DNA of 64,000 bases, from the NCBI GenBank assembly GCA_934446675.1, contig CAKSEL010000013.1, forward strand, positions 1 through 64,000, in the 5' to 3' direction. The translations under genes and the position numbers were made by a program. The notes below the pieces were generated by a model, which did not search any database, had not been told where the DNA came from, and worked only from the letters and a program-made list of their open reading frames with translations. Below, piece by piece: positions 17,758-26,100 of this stretch (within the stretch, counting starts at the first letter, position 1; the number at the start of each line of letters is the position of its first letter). Origin of the DNA: an uncultured Eubacteriales bacterium (GTDB lineage: Bacteria; Bacillota; Clostridia; Oscillospirales; CAG-382).

Positions 17758-17786
17758 AGTTTACTCCCTATTGACTTTTATGTCAA
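17758..17786 (-). promoter_or_regulatory. Promoter with overlapping inverted repeat
   Basis: On the minus strand TTGACA (17781-17786) and TAAACT (17758-17763) are 17 bp apart. The inverted repeat TTGACATAAAAGTCAA (17771-17786) covers the -35 element, so a dimeric repressor could bind there. The cognate protein is unknown. Confidence 0.65.
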
Positions 17787-17859
17787 GTGAAAAACAAACA
17801 TCAAAATATAGTTTTCAGAACAAAAGGCAACCGTCTGCGCACCGGAGTTTTTTTGCGGC

Positions 17860-18129
17860 TTATCCGTTGTTTTTCGCTTTATCAAGCTTGATTACGGCGT
17901 CCGCGAACAATCCTCCGCCGACGACCAGCACAAAGGAGATAGCCGCATACCGCAGACATTCCGAAATCATCTTTGCATACATGACTCTCTCTATTCCAGA
18001 CAGCCCGTAATTCTTTGCCGCGTTCAAAGCAAGCAGTACCAGTATGTAAAGTATCAGCGACAAACCTATTTTTAAGAATTTCTGCGCAGTCTTTTCCATA
18101 TTTTCGATTTTTTCAAGTGCTTTTTTCAT
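17860..18129 (-). CDS. Small two-helix membrane protein
   Basis: An 89-residue protein with a charged N-terminus (KKALEKIENMEKTAQKFLK), then membrane segments at about 21-40 and 60-80, the second containing VVGGGLFADAVIKL. The family is not recognised. A GGAGG site 6 bases before the ATG supports translation. It is transcribed away from nrdR. Confidence 0.7.
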   Translation of the reverse strand: MKKALEKIENMEKTAQKFLKIGLSLILYILVLLALNAAKNYGLSGIERVMYAKMISECLRYAAISFVLVVGGGLFADAVIKLDKAKNNG

Positions 18130-18188
18130 ATTTTACCTCCGAAATTTTGTGTTTTCATTGTTTATTGCCGTGTGTTTTTTGATTTTTC

Positions 18189-18217
18189 TTGCAAAGAATA
18201 AAAATCTGTGATATACT
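18189..18217 (+). promoter_or_regulatory. Promoter of nrdR
   Basis: TTGCAA at 18189-18194 and TATACT at 18212-18217, spacer 17 bp. Confidence 0.7.
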
Positions 18218-18279
18218 GTAATAAAATATATGTTCCGGAAATTAAATCCGATTTTTTACCCGAAAGGAAGTGCCAAGCC

Positions 18280-18741
18280 ATGAAATGTCCGGCATGCGGA
18301 CACCTTGAAAGCAAGGTTCTCGATTCGCGCCCTGCAAACGAAGGCGCAAGTATAAGAAGAAGACGCGAGTGTCTCAGCTGTCAGAAACGCTTTACCACTT
18401 TTGAGACCATAGAAAACGTATCGTTTATGGTCGTAAAGAAAGACAAGACAAGAGAAAGCTTTGACAAGATGAAAATTAAGAACGGCATGGTCAGAGCCTG
18501 CGAAAAGCGTCCCGTCACCATGACGCAGATAGAAAACGCGGTGTCCGAAATAGAGCAGACGCTGCTGTCAAGCATGAAGAACGAGGTCACGTCCACCGAG
18601 ATAGGCGAGCTTGTAATGGAAAAGTTAAAGGCTCTCGACGAGGTTTCATACGTGCGTTTTGCGTCGGTCTACCGCCAGTTCAAGGACATCACCACCTTCC
18701 GCGACGAGCTTAACAAGCTGCTTGACGACGCGGAAAAGTAA
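18280..18741 (+). CDS. nrdR: Transcriptional repressor NrdR
   Basis: A 153-residue NrdR, the zinc- and ATP-cone-containing repressor of ribonucleotide reductase genes. The zinc ribbon is CPACGHLESKVLDSRP with CLSCQKRFTTFE (about residues 3-45), and the ATP-cone follows from VVKKDKTRESFD to about 140. The ATG at 18280 gives the standard MKCPACG start; an upstream in-frame start adds 24 unrelated residues. A stand-alone gene, facing the LytM-type gene across a shared terminator. Confidence 0.97.
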   Translation: MKCPACGHLESKVLDSRPANEGASIRRRRECLSCQKRFTTFETIENVSFMVVKKDKTRESFDKMKIKNGMVRACEKRPVTMTQIENAVSEIEQTLLSSMKNEVTSTEIGELVMEKLKALDEVSYVRFASVYRQFKDITTFRDELNKLLDDAEK

Positions 18742-18755
18742 CAGTAAATCTCACA

Positions 18756-18815
18756 ACAAAAAACAGCTTAGTGCGACAGAGAAGAAAATCGTACCAAGCT
18801 GTTATTTTTATTTTA
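18756..18815. terminator. Bidirectional terminator between nrdR and the LytM-type gene
   Basis: AACAGCTT (18762-18769) pairs with AAGCTGTT (18796-18803). T-rich sequence follows on the plus strand and A-rich sequence precedes it, serving both convergent genes. Confidence 0.8.
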
Positions 18816-18826
18816 TTTTTGTTTTA

Positions 18827-20494
18827 TCAGAAATTAATTCCGAATCTGCACGGGCTTGACGGATCTATGAATACACCGCCGGCGCTTACGCCAAAGTATA
18901 CCATAGTCACTTTGTTTCCGGCAGAGTTGCACGCAAACCCCGTAGAACCTGCCGCACCCAGCACGGTTTCAGCCGTTACGCTGTCGCCTGCGTTTACGCT
19001 TATATCGGACAGATGTCCGTACCAGCTGAGCACTCCGCTGCCGTGATCCACAACAACGGTCTTTCCGGTAAGAGTAAGCTCGCCCGCAAATATGACCTTG
19101 CCCGAATTTGCCGCCGTTACCTGAGAGCCGGCAGACGCCGCAAGCTCTGTTCCGTCAAACGTATACGCCGTGGAATACAGGCTCTTTACGTCAACGCCCG
19201 TGCCGTACTTAAATCCGCCCGAAACGGTATCCGAACTCTTTGTGGGATATGCGAACTTTCCTGTCCAGAGCTGAGAATTTTCGCTCTTTGCGCTAAGCTC
19301 GGACAGCGTGTTCTTCCACTGTTCAAAGCCGTCGCTTGTAAAGGCACTCTGCAAGGTTTCGTCCGTTACTATAACGGTCTGCGAACCGAAAGTCCTTGAC
19401 GGTTCCTTTACCGAAACATCGACTGTCTGAACATTGCCGTCCTCGGTAGAAAGCGTCAGCGTATGAGTTCCGACGGTGCTTACCGCAGACAGCGGAACAA
19501 ACGCAAATTTAATTCCCTCGTCGGTCTTGTCGTAGACCTTTGCCGGAGTCGGTATTCCGAGGTCGTTGTCTATATTAAGGCTTTCGCCGTCGTTGAAGTC
19601 GGAAATACGAAGTATTGTAAAGTCGCCCTTGGGCAGCGCATGGTCGTCTACGACGGAATATGTCGGGTCTATATCGTAGAGCGCGGAGAGTTTATACGTC
19701 AGCGTTCCGCTGTACTGCGAATCTTCAAGCTCATACCACTCCGCAACCAGCGTCATATCAAGCTTTGTATCGGATTTATAGGAGAACGCCTCGGCAAGGT
19801 TTTCGGGCGTGCCGTCAAACTCTGTCTTTTCTCCGTTTGTCACGGTTATCTTAATGCTGTCGGGTTCTCTGTCGAACACAAAGTTTCCTACGTCCGAACT
19901 GTTGAACTTTACAACGGGATTTGACACGTTTCTGTCGGAATTTGCCTCGACGTCGCTGCCGTCAAGAGCCTTATATTTCCAGTTGTACGTGCCGGATTTG
20001 AGCGTTATCTGCTTTCCCGAGCGCTCATATGTAAGCACCGGCAGGAAGCTTGCCTGATTTACGTCGCCGAACTCGCTTCTCACAAGCAGATTTTTTGCGT
20101 TTTCGGGATCCATCATAAAGTATCTGCCCTCTGCGGTCTTATATATGCAGTCGTTCTCGTCCTCAAGCATATAAAGGCTGTACGAAACGGTAGAGCCGTC
20201 GCTCTCGGTAAAGGTTATCTCATACGGAGTTTCCTCGTCGAAATTTCTGAACGCCGCGTCTATCTCTGTCGCGTTCTTAGTTATGTCGGAATAAACCGAC
20301 AGCGACTGCTCGTCGGTAAATGTGTTGGACGAGCCGTTTATACTTACGGTAAGGCTCTGCACCGCGTTCCTTTCGACAGCATTGGGATCTATTCTTTTAA
20401 CAAGTATCGCAGCCGCGATAAGCGGTATGCACAGAAGCAGACTTACGGCAATGCGCGCCGATTTGTTTTTCGGAAAAAATGTATCGTTGTTCAA
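18827..20494 (-). CDS. Membrane-anchored LytM/M23-type protein with altered zinc ligands
   Basis: A 555-residue protein with one N-terminal membrane segment (about residues 13-32), a long extracellular part and a C-terminal LytM-like domain (about 430-555). The middle part holds Ig-like sheets such as VVDDHALPKGDF and VGTHTLTLSTEDGNVQTVDV. The fold is recognisable from VTAANSGKVIFAG, VVVDHGSGVLSWYGHLSDIS and LGAAGSTG. The usual H-x-G-[IV]-D is GTGVD here, losing the first histidine. The usual H-L-H-F is replaced by MVYF, losing the last ligand. Peptidase activity is therefore unlikely, and a structural or regulatory cell-wall role like that of other degenerate LytM proteins is inferred. Confidence 0.8.
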   Translation of the reverse strand: MNNDTFFPKNKSARIAVSLLLCIPLIAAAILVKRIDPNAVERNAVQSLTVSINGSSNTFTDEQSLSVYSDITKNATEIDAAFRNFDEETPYEITFTESDGSTVSYSLYMLEDENDCIYKTAEGRYFMMDPENAKNLLVRSEFGDVNQASFLPVLTYERSGKQITLKSGTYNWKYKALDGSDVEANSDRNVSNPVVKFNSSDVGNFVFDREPDSIKITVTNGEKTEFDGTPENLAEAFSYKSDTKLDMTLVAEWYELEDSQYSGTLTYKLSALYDIDPTYSVVDDHALPKGDFTILRISDFNDGESLNIDNDLGIPTPAKVYDKTDEGIKFAFVPLSAVSTVGTHTLTLSTEDGNVQTVDVSVKEPSRTFGSQTVIVTDETLQSAFTSDGFEQWKNTLSELSAKSENSQLWTGKFAYPTKSSDTVSGGFKYGTGVDVKSLYSTAYTFDGTELAASAGSQVTAANSGKVIFAGELTLTGKTVVVDHGSGVLSWYGHLSDISVNAGDSVTAETVLGAAGSTGFACNSAGNKVTMVYFGVSAGGVFIDPSSPCRFGINF

Positions 20495-20547
20495 GAGTCT
20501 ACGTTCCTTTCACTGTAATATTATCGGATATACAAATATACAAGTAT

Positions 20548-20576
20548 ATTATACAATTTTTTGCCGTATTCGTCAA
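20548..20576 (-). promoter_or_regulatory. Promoter of the LytM-type gene
   Basis: On the minus strand TTGACG (20571-20576) and TATAAT (20548-20553) are 17 bp apart. The rest of the 325-bp gap to the rubrerythrin gene shows only a GAGAAGCATTTTACTTCTC hairpin just before the AGAAAGGA ribosome site and no gene. Confidence 0.8.
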
Positions 20577-20819
20577 TATCTTTTTAAGTATTTGCAGCCG
20601 GAAACAAAAACACCTTGCACCAGATTACGGAACAGGCGGAAATTTGTGAAAATACCGCGCCGCCGTTAAAAAGCCGTGTGCAAACACATAGGGTCCTGCA
20701 AAAATGCGCCGCGGATAAACTTACGGCGTCTGTACTTTTCCTCAAAGCGCGTAACGCAAAGAGCCGCACGGCATAAAATACCGTGAGAAGCATTTTACTT
20801 CTCAGAAAGGAAAATCAAT

Positions 20820-21377
20820 ATGGACAACAACGCCAAAACAAGCGGCAGCGCCATGAATGCGCTTACCGGCACAAAAACCTTAAAAAATCTCGGCACTGCC
20901 TTCGACGACGAAGCAAAGGCATACGCCTTATACAATCTTTTTTCCGCAGCAGCCTACGACGAGGGCTATCCCAACGCCGCAAGCCTGTTTACAAACATAG
21001 CCGAAAACGAAATTCAGCATGCGGCTCTCTGGCTCGGATACATGGACGGCATCGGAACCACGCCCGAAAATCTGAGAGTAGCCGCGGCAAACGAACGCGA
21101 GGACGCGCAGACATATCTTGAAATGGCACGCACCGCCGACGACGAGGGTTTCTCTGAAATCGCCGAGAAATTCCGACTCACCTCCGCTGTCGAAACGGGT
21201 CACGAAAATACCTACAACCAGATGATTGCCGAAATCGAACAGGGTAAAGATTACGGCGACGCCTGCACTCACTGGAGATGCACAAACTGCGGCTTTGAGG
21301 CAGACGGAAACGTCCGTCCCGAGAGATGTCCTCTCTGCTCTTATCCCGGAGCTTATTTCAGAGTCGAAAACGCATAA
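20820..21377 (+). CDS. Rubrerythrin-family protein
   Basis: A 185-residue rubrerythrin with an N-terminal four-helix diiron domain and a C-terminal rubredoxin-like iron site. Such proteins reduce hydrogen peroxide in anaerobes. Helices carry FDDEAKAYALYNLFS, ENEIQHAALWL, NEREDAQTYLEMA and SAVETGHENTYNQM, giving the Glu/His iron ligands. The C-terminal pair CTNCG and CPLC binds a single iron. A stand-alone gene, convergent with recR. Confidence 0.93.
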   Translation: MDNNAKTSGSAMNALTGTKTLKNLGTAFDDEAKAYALYNLFSAAAYDEGYPNAASLFTNIAENEIQHAALWLGYMDGIGTTPENLRVAAANEREDAQTYLEMARTADDEGFSEIAEKFRLTSAVETGHENTYNQMIAEIEQGKDYGDACTHWRCTNCGFEADGNVRPERCPLCSYPGAYFRVENA

Positions 21378-21441
21378 ATCACGTTTAACCGCGGACAAAC
21401 AAATCCACGCGCCGCTTTTTCTTTAAAAACGCGCAAAACAA

Positions 21442-21485
21442 AAGCTCGGTACACTGCAAAAAAGCTTTGTACTGAGCTTAAATTA
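21442..21485. terminator. Bidirectional terminator between rubrerythrin and recR
   Basis: AAGCTCGGTACA pairs with TGTACTGAGCTT. A-rich sequence precedes it and ATTATTTTT follows, so it serves both convergent genes. Confidence 0.85.
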
Positions 21486-21498
21486 TTTTTATTATCTT

Positions 21499-22122
21499 TT
21501 AAAGCGTCTGGCGTCCCGAAAGCGCTCTGAAAAGCGTCAGCTCGTCGGCATATTCGAGATCTCCTCCGACGGGTATTCCGTAAGCAAGGCGCGATATTTT
21601 CACCCCGAACGGCGACAGCAGTCTTGAAAGGTACATTGCGGTAGCGTCGCCCTCAACGCTTGGGTTTGTCGCGAGTATTACCTCTATCTGTTCCGGCGGA
21701 TACTGCGAAACAAGGTCGTTTACACGCGCCGTAAGCTCTTTTATTTTAAGCATTTCGGGAGTTTTTCCCTCAAGCGGAGAAATTACGCCGTAAAGCACAT
21801 GGAAAACGCCGTTATACTCGTTTATGCGTTCTATCGCGTTGACGTCACGCGGATTTTCGACCACGCATATGGTCTTATGATCGCGCTTATTATCGGCGCA
21901 GAGAGAACAAACCTCGCTGTCCGAAATATTCTGGCATATCTTACAGTGCGTCACGCTCTTTTTTGCCTGAGTAAGAGCTTCCGCAAACTCCGCAACCTGT
22001 GCGTCAGGCATATCCAGCACATGAAACGCAAGTCTGTACGCGCTTTTCTTGCCTATTCCGGGCAGTTTTCCGAACTGTGCCGCAAGTCTTTCAAGCGGCG
22101 CTATATACGATACCTCTGACAT
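21499..22122 (-). CDS. recR: Recombination protein RecR
   Basis: A 207-residue RecR of the RecFOR pathway, which loads RecA at single-strand gaps. The helix-hairpin-helix region is LPGIGKKSAYRLAFHVL (about residues 19-35). The zinc finger is CKICQNISDSEVCSLC, and the Toprim domain has CVVENPRDV and LATNPSVEGDATAMYL. It follows the sensor kinase gene by about 25 bp on the same strand, an unusual partner. In many Firmicutes recR follows dnaX. Confidence 0.96.
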   Translation of the reverse strand: MSEVSYIAPLERLAAQFGKLPGIGKKSAYRLAFHVLDMPDAQVAEFAEALTQAKKSVTHCKICQNISDSEVCSLCADNKRDHKTICVVENPRDVNAIERINEYNGVFHVLYGVISPLEGKTPEMLKIKELTARVNDLVSQYPPEQIEVILATNPSVEGDATAMYLSRLLSPFGVKISRLAYGIPVGGDLEYADELTLFRALSGRQTL

Positions 22123-22147
22123 ATTAAAAAATCCTCTTTTATTATTC

Positions 22148-23629
22148 TTATTCGCCCTTATTTCCCGTCATGGGTTCATTTGTCTTTGCAAGCGTAAATT
22201 CAAAGCGGCAGTATTTTCCGTATTCGCTCTCAACGCTTATCTTTTCTCCGTGAGCCTCAAGTTTTGTCTTTGCGATATAGAGTCCGAGTCCCGTGCCGGT
22301 CTTATCAAGTCCGCGCGAAGAATCCGACTTGAAAAATCTGTCGAATACCATGGGCTGTTCTTCTTTCTTTATACCGAGTCCCGTATTATAAACGCTTACG
22401 GTATACTTATCCGGCAGATTATTGCGTATCTCTATCTTTATAAGTCCGCTGTCATAAGTAAATTTAATCGCGTTATCAATAAGGTTATACAGAATCTGAT
22501 GAATGGAATCCCTGTCCGCAAAGACGCAGGACGGATCGTCGTCGGTTTCAAATTCTATATTGAGTTTTTTCGCGTCTATTTTCTCCTCGAACGAGATAAG
22601 TATAAGTCTTGCGACCTCGCATATATCGAACGTTATCTTTGTAAGTTTCAGATTACCCGATTCCATTCTGGATATATCAAGCAGAGAGCTTACAAGTCTT
22701 GAAAGGCGTTTTACCTCGACGGAAACGATATTGAGATAGTAGCTTTGTTTATCTTTGGGTATAGTACCGTCAAGAATACCGTCAACAAAGCCCTGTATAC
22801 TTGTCATAGGCGTTCTGAGGTCATGCGAAACGCTTGAAAGGAAGGTATTTCTCGAAGTTTCAAGCACCGTCAGCGACTCTGCCATATGATTGAACGCCAT
22901 TGCAAGCTCTGCTATTTCGTCCGTGCCTTTTACCGGCACGCGCACGCTGAAATCTCCCTTTGAATAGCTCTTTGCGGCGCTGCTCATCTCTTTAAGCGGC
23001 GTTATGATACGGTCTGTAATAAAGTACACGGCGATAACAGCGGCGAAGAATATCCACAAACTTGCAATTATTATAACGCGGATTATCTGCTCGTACATTC
23101 CCTTCAAGCTCGTTCCGGGAGAAGACAGTATAATTCTTCCGACAACCGACGCGTCCTCGGCTGTACCGTCAAGCACGGGATAGATATAATTAAACCGTCT
23201 TGTTTTGAAAAGTCCCGAGAGGCTGCTGTATCTGTAATCCGAAGAATTTTTCTTTGCGGCGTCAACTCTCACAGCGCCCGTATAATCCTCCGACAGTGCG
23301 CTTGATTCATTACCCGACAGGAATATAATTCTGCCCGACCCGTCCGTTATAATTACAGCGGACTCGGAGTACACGGACAGCGGTTCAAGGATATTTTTCA
23401 GCGTATCGCCCGAATCTTCAACAGCCTGCGAAAACGTAAGTTCATCGGACTTCATTATAGCTGCGATATTATTATATATGACCTTTGCGGTCTGATACAT
23501 TACATTTTCTTTAGAGCGTATGGAATAGTTTGTCATGAGCGACGTTATTACGACTGCCACCGCGACGAATCCTATTCCGAGCAGCGCCACGAAGGACATG
23601 ATATATTTAGTATAGATTGATTTAAACAT
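22148..23629 (-). CDS. Orphan membrane sensor histidine kinase
   Basis: A 493-residue kinase with two membrane segments (about 9-30 and 172-194) enclosing an extracellular sensor. A HAMP domain follows (TDRIITPLKEMSSAAKSYSK), then the phosphoacceptor helix FLSSVSHDLRTPMTSIQGFV, and the ATP-binding domain with NLIDNAIKFT, YNTGLGIKKEEQ and TGTGLGLYIAK. No response regulator is next to it. The place upstream, where a partner gene normally sits, is filled by the mosaic repeat. The ATG at 23629 is preferred; a GTG 9 bases upstream is possible. Confidence 0.9.
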   Translation of the reverse strand: MFKSIYTKYIMSFVALLGIGFVAVAVVITSLMTNYSIRSKENVMYQTAKVIYNNIAAIMKSDELTFSQAVEDSGDTLKNILEPLSVYSESAVIITDGSGRIIFLSGNESSALSEDYTGAVRVDAAKKNSSDYRYSSLSGLFKTRRFNYIYPVLDGTAEDASVVGRIILSSPGTSLKGMYEQIIRVIIIASLWIFFAAVIAVYFITDRIITPLKEMSSAAKSYSKGDFSVRVPVKGTDEIAELAMAFNHMAESLTVLETSRNTFLSSVSHDLRTPMTSIQGFVDGILDGTIPKDKQSYYLNIVSVEVKRLSRLVSSLLDISRMESGNLKLTKITFDICEVARLILISFEEKIDAKKLNIEFETDDDPSCVFADRDSIHQILYNLIDNAIKFTYDSGLIKIEIRNNLPDKYTVSVYNTGLGIKKEEQPMVFDRFFKSDSSRGLDKTGTGLGLYIAKTKLEAHGEKISVESEYGKYCRFEFTLAKTNEPMTGNKGE

Positions 23630-23698
23630 ACGTTTCACTTCTTTTAGGGTATTTTTCTTGGACTATATTAAGTTATTAATTGTAAGTTATTAGTTGTC

Positions 23699-24478
23699 GC
23701 TTATTTGGGCGGAAACGGATTACTCACTTCCATGTGCAACCTTATACCTCCGCTTTTCGGAATCGAAAAGACGGGCAAAAGATTTTCGCAGCTCAATCGC
23801 CGCCGCGACTGGCGCGCGGATATGGGGTTCTGTACAAAGTTAAACTATTTCGGTACAAGTGTTATTTTTATATAATCATGCAGTCAACAGGACTTACTTT
23901 TCTGCCCAGCTTGCCTACGGCAAGATGACTTTTACGAATATTAGTTTTATGTTTGGCTGGATAAGAGTACAGTTCTGCATTAAATCGCACCGAACCGCGC
24001 TTACAAAGACGTGACATGACACCGAAACTGCATTATGTCAACCATGCTACACTTGGAAACCAGCCCCATCGAGCAGTGCGCAGCATCTGCGAGCGATTTC
24101 GCAACACAGTCTCGTGGACAATGCGAAACGAGGATTTTTGAGCTTACGGAGGCGATGTTTACTTCGGTGCGCGTTTACACTCTTTAGAGTGAAATCCCCC
24201 CGTCGGGGGATTGTCAAGGGGCGAGCAGTCCCTTGAACGGCTTTTCGACCACTTTTCGCCGCCGAAAAGTGCAAATATAAAGTCGCACTTTGAAGAAAGT
24301 TACCCGTTTCCGCCCCAAATAAGCAAAAACAATCCAAACAAAAAAGTAACTTCGCTTTCGCTGCGGCGTTTGAGCGGCGAACGGCTTTTCGACAGCTTTT
24401 CTCCGTAGAAAAGCGTCAGAATAGAGTTGCACATGGCAGTGAATAATCAGTTTCCGCCCAAAACAAGCTACCACCCTG
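23699..24478 (-). repeat. Mosaic intergenic repeat, copy R5 (D arm then A arm)
   Basis: Left D arm: TTATTTGGGCGGAAACGG, hairpin CTTTTCGGAATCGAAAAG at 23753-23770, a GC-rich stem, GGGGTTCTGTACAAAG, CAGTCAACAGGACT at 23881-23894 and TTGCCTACGGCAAG. The centre holds AAAGACGTGACATGACAC as in R2. Right A arm, inverted: GGAAACCAGCCCC at 24056-24067, ACTCTTTAGAGT, a local CCCCCCGTCGGGGG stem not seen in other copies, and two tandem outer units with different hairpins (CTTTTCGCCGCCGAAAAG and CTTTTCTCCGTAGAAAAG). It has the same orientation as R2. No gene. Confidence 0.85.
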
Positions 24479-24529
24479 CTCAGAAACAACTCTACCTGTA
24501 TTATACATTGAATCCGTTAAGTTTTCAAG

Positions 24530-24572
24530 TAAAAAAAGACCGCACGCAAGAAAAAATCTCGTGTGCGACCTC
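24530..24572 (-). terminator. Terminator of the ferredoxin gene
   Basis: On the minus strand GGTCGCACACGAG pairs imperfectly with CTTGCGTGCGGTC and is followed by seven T. Confidence 0.8.
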
Positions 24573-24592
24573 AGAATAGCCGTAAAAAATAA

Positions 24593-24766
24593 TTATTCGG
24601 CTGCAGGAGCCTCAACGGGACATGTAGCTGCGCAAGTTCCGCAGTCAATGCACTCGTCCTTGTTGATCTCGTACTTTCCGTCCTTCTCTGCAATGCAGCT
24701 AACGGGACATTCGTCTGCGCATGCACCGCATCCGATGCAAACGTCCTTTGAAATAACATATGCCAT
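24593..24766 (-). CDS. 2[4Fe-4S] ferredoxin
   Basis: A 57-residue clostridial-type ferredoxin that carries low-potential electrons. The two cluster-binding motifs are CIGCGACADECPVSC and CIDCGTCAATCPV, each C-x2-C-x2-C-x3-C. It begins MAYVISKDVC; the ATG at 24766 has GGAGGTG upstream, so the earlier in-frame start at 24781 is rejected. A single-gene unit with its own terminator. Confidence 0.96.
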   Translation of the reverse strand: MAYVISKDVCIGCGACADECPVSCIAEKDGKYEINKDECIDCGTCAATCPVEAPAAE

Positions 24767-24945
24767 TTTTTGCACCTCCATAATCTAAATGACTTTGTCT
24801 GCCGGCATCCGCGTTAATACGTCTGCCTAACAAACTACGAGGTTATTATATAACAGCACCTTTGTCAATACAAATACAATTTATTAACAAATAAAAAATT
24901 TTCATTCTTTTGCTGAAAAATTTGCAGAAAAACGCACAGAGGACA

Positions 24946-25530
24946 TTACTCCGCAAGAATTCTGCGGATCGTAGGATATGCGTATCTCACAACCGGCACA
25001 AAAACCGCCGAGGTTATCGTACACTTTATAATATTGAACGGCAGCACACCGCCAAATATGTAATACGCTTTGCCAAGTTCATCAAAATTGATAAACGCGG
25101 AGTACAGCGGTATCATAATGAAATAATTTACGAGCATTGCCGTTATGACCTGGCAAACGGCGCCGAGCGCAAGTGCGCAGACAACGTTTTTTATGCGTAT
25201 CCCGGCTCCTGCCGACGCATTTTTCTTTGCAAAAAGCCGATAAAAAATACCAGCCGCGAAAACAAACAGCGCGCTTATAAGAAAATTTGAAAGTTCGCCG
25301 GTCATCGCCGTACTTGAAACCGTAAGATGCACCGTGTTTCTTATAAGCACGACCGCAGCGCCCGCAGCCGGTGAAATGAGTATCGACGCGAACAGTGCAG
25401 GAATATCTGCGAAGTCTATTTCGAGCCACGAAAACGCCGGAAATATCGGAAACGTCGGGAAAAGATACAATATTGCCGACATTGCGGTCAGCACGCCTAT
25501 AATTGTGATTTTTTTTATTCTGCTTTTCAT
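24946..25530 (-). CDS. ribU: Riboflavin ECF transporter S component, RibU-like
   Basis: A hydrophobic 194-residue protein with about six membrane segments. The N-terminal LEIDFADIPALFASILISP matches the riboflavin-binding RibU subfamily of ECF S components. An FMN riboswitch lies upstream on the same strand, which supports riboflavin as substrate. It needs EcfT (one copy at 5.95 kb) and ATPases encoded outside the window. The leader between riboswitch terminator and start codon is about 480 bases and contains the DnaA-box-like cluster. Confidence 0.9.
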   Translation of the reverse strand: MKSRIKKITIIGVLTAMSAILYLFPTFPIFPAFSWLEIDFADIPALFASILISPAAGAAVVLIRNTVHLTVSSTAMTGELSNFLISALFVFAAGIFYRLFAKKNASAGAGIRIKNVVCALALGAVCQVITAMLVNYFIMIPLYSAFINFDELGKAYYIFGGVLPFNIIKCTITSAVFVPVVRYAYPTIRRILAE

Positions 25531-25636
25531 AATAAAGCCTTCTTTCCGCGAAATATTCGCACAAGGTGATATTTCAAAGACTTTTGTGCCGGATTTTTGG
25601 TTAGCTTATACTTACTTTTGCACCTTTTGCACCGGG

Positions 25637-25851
25637 TTTTCCACAGGCTGTTGAAACAGGATTTTTCGGAACAAATTGGCACATTCCGAAATTACCCACA
25701 TCAAAAATCCCATTTTTACGTGCATTTCTGTTAACAATCCACACCGTTTCCACCGGTTTTCCACAGCCCGGCACGTAGGTTTTGAACATTATCAACAGGG
25801 TTTTCCACAGTTTTGCACGACTTCGGCACATTATCCACAGAGTTTTCCACA
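25637..25851 (+). other. Cluster of DnaA-box-like 9-mers
   Basis: Same-orientation 9-mers are TTTTCCACA (25637, 25757, 25801, 25843), TTATCAACA (25789) and the perfect consensus TTATCCACA (25831). Weaker matches are TTACCCACA (25692) and CAATCCACA (25735). Four of the sites fall within 63 bp (25789-25851). This resembles an origin or a DnaA-titrating cluster. No dnaA, dnaN or rpmH is nearby, and flanking genes run in one direction. Short open frames through it only translate the repeated boxes. Confidence 0.65.
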
Positions 25852-26011
25852 GGAATATGCCGTATCATGTGAACAAAATTTCGTGTTGCGTTCATATTTG
25901 AAATTTCACAAAACCGTGCATACCGGAGCAAAAAATCCCGTTCCGAACAGTCGGAATACAAGCTCCTTCACGCATGAAAGACGTGCAAAGCATTAAATTC
26001 CGAATAAGCAC

Positions 26012-26043
26012 AAAAAAAGCCTTTGAAGAATCTCCTCCAAGGC
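26012..26043 (-). terminator. Riboswitch expression-platform terminator
   Basis: On the minus strand GCCTTGGAG pairs with CTTCAAAGGC (one mismatch, one wobble) and is followed by seven T. It is placed downstream of the FMN aptamer, as expected for FMN-induced transcription termination. Confidence 0.8.
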
Positions 26044-26100
26044 TGCATAACGCACGGTAAAAATCTATGCGACGAAATATCGCACAATTACCGTATTCTC

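Noticed and set aside
25637..25851. Definite chromosomal origin
   Set aside because: The boxes are convincing, but there is no dnaA/dnaN/rpmH context, no clear AT-rich unwinding stretch and no change of gene direction around it.
25601..25961. Minus-strand frames through the DnaA-box cluster (VENSVDNV-type peptides)
   Set aside because: The peptides are direct translations of TGTGGAAAAC/TGTGGATAA boxes, with no start site and no known family.
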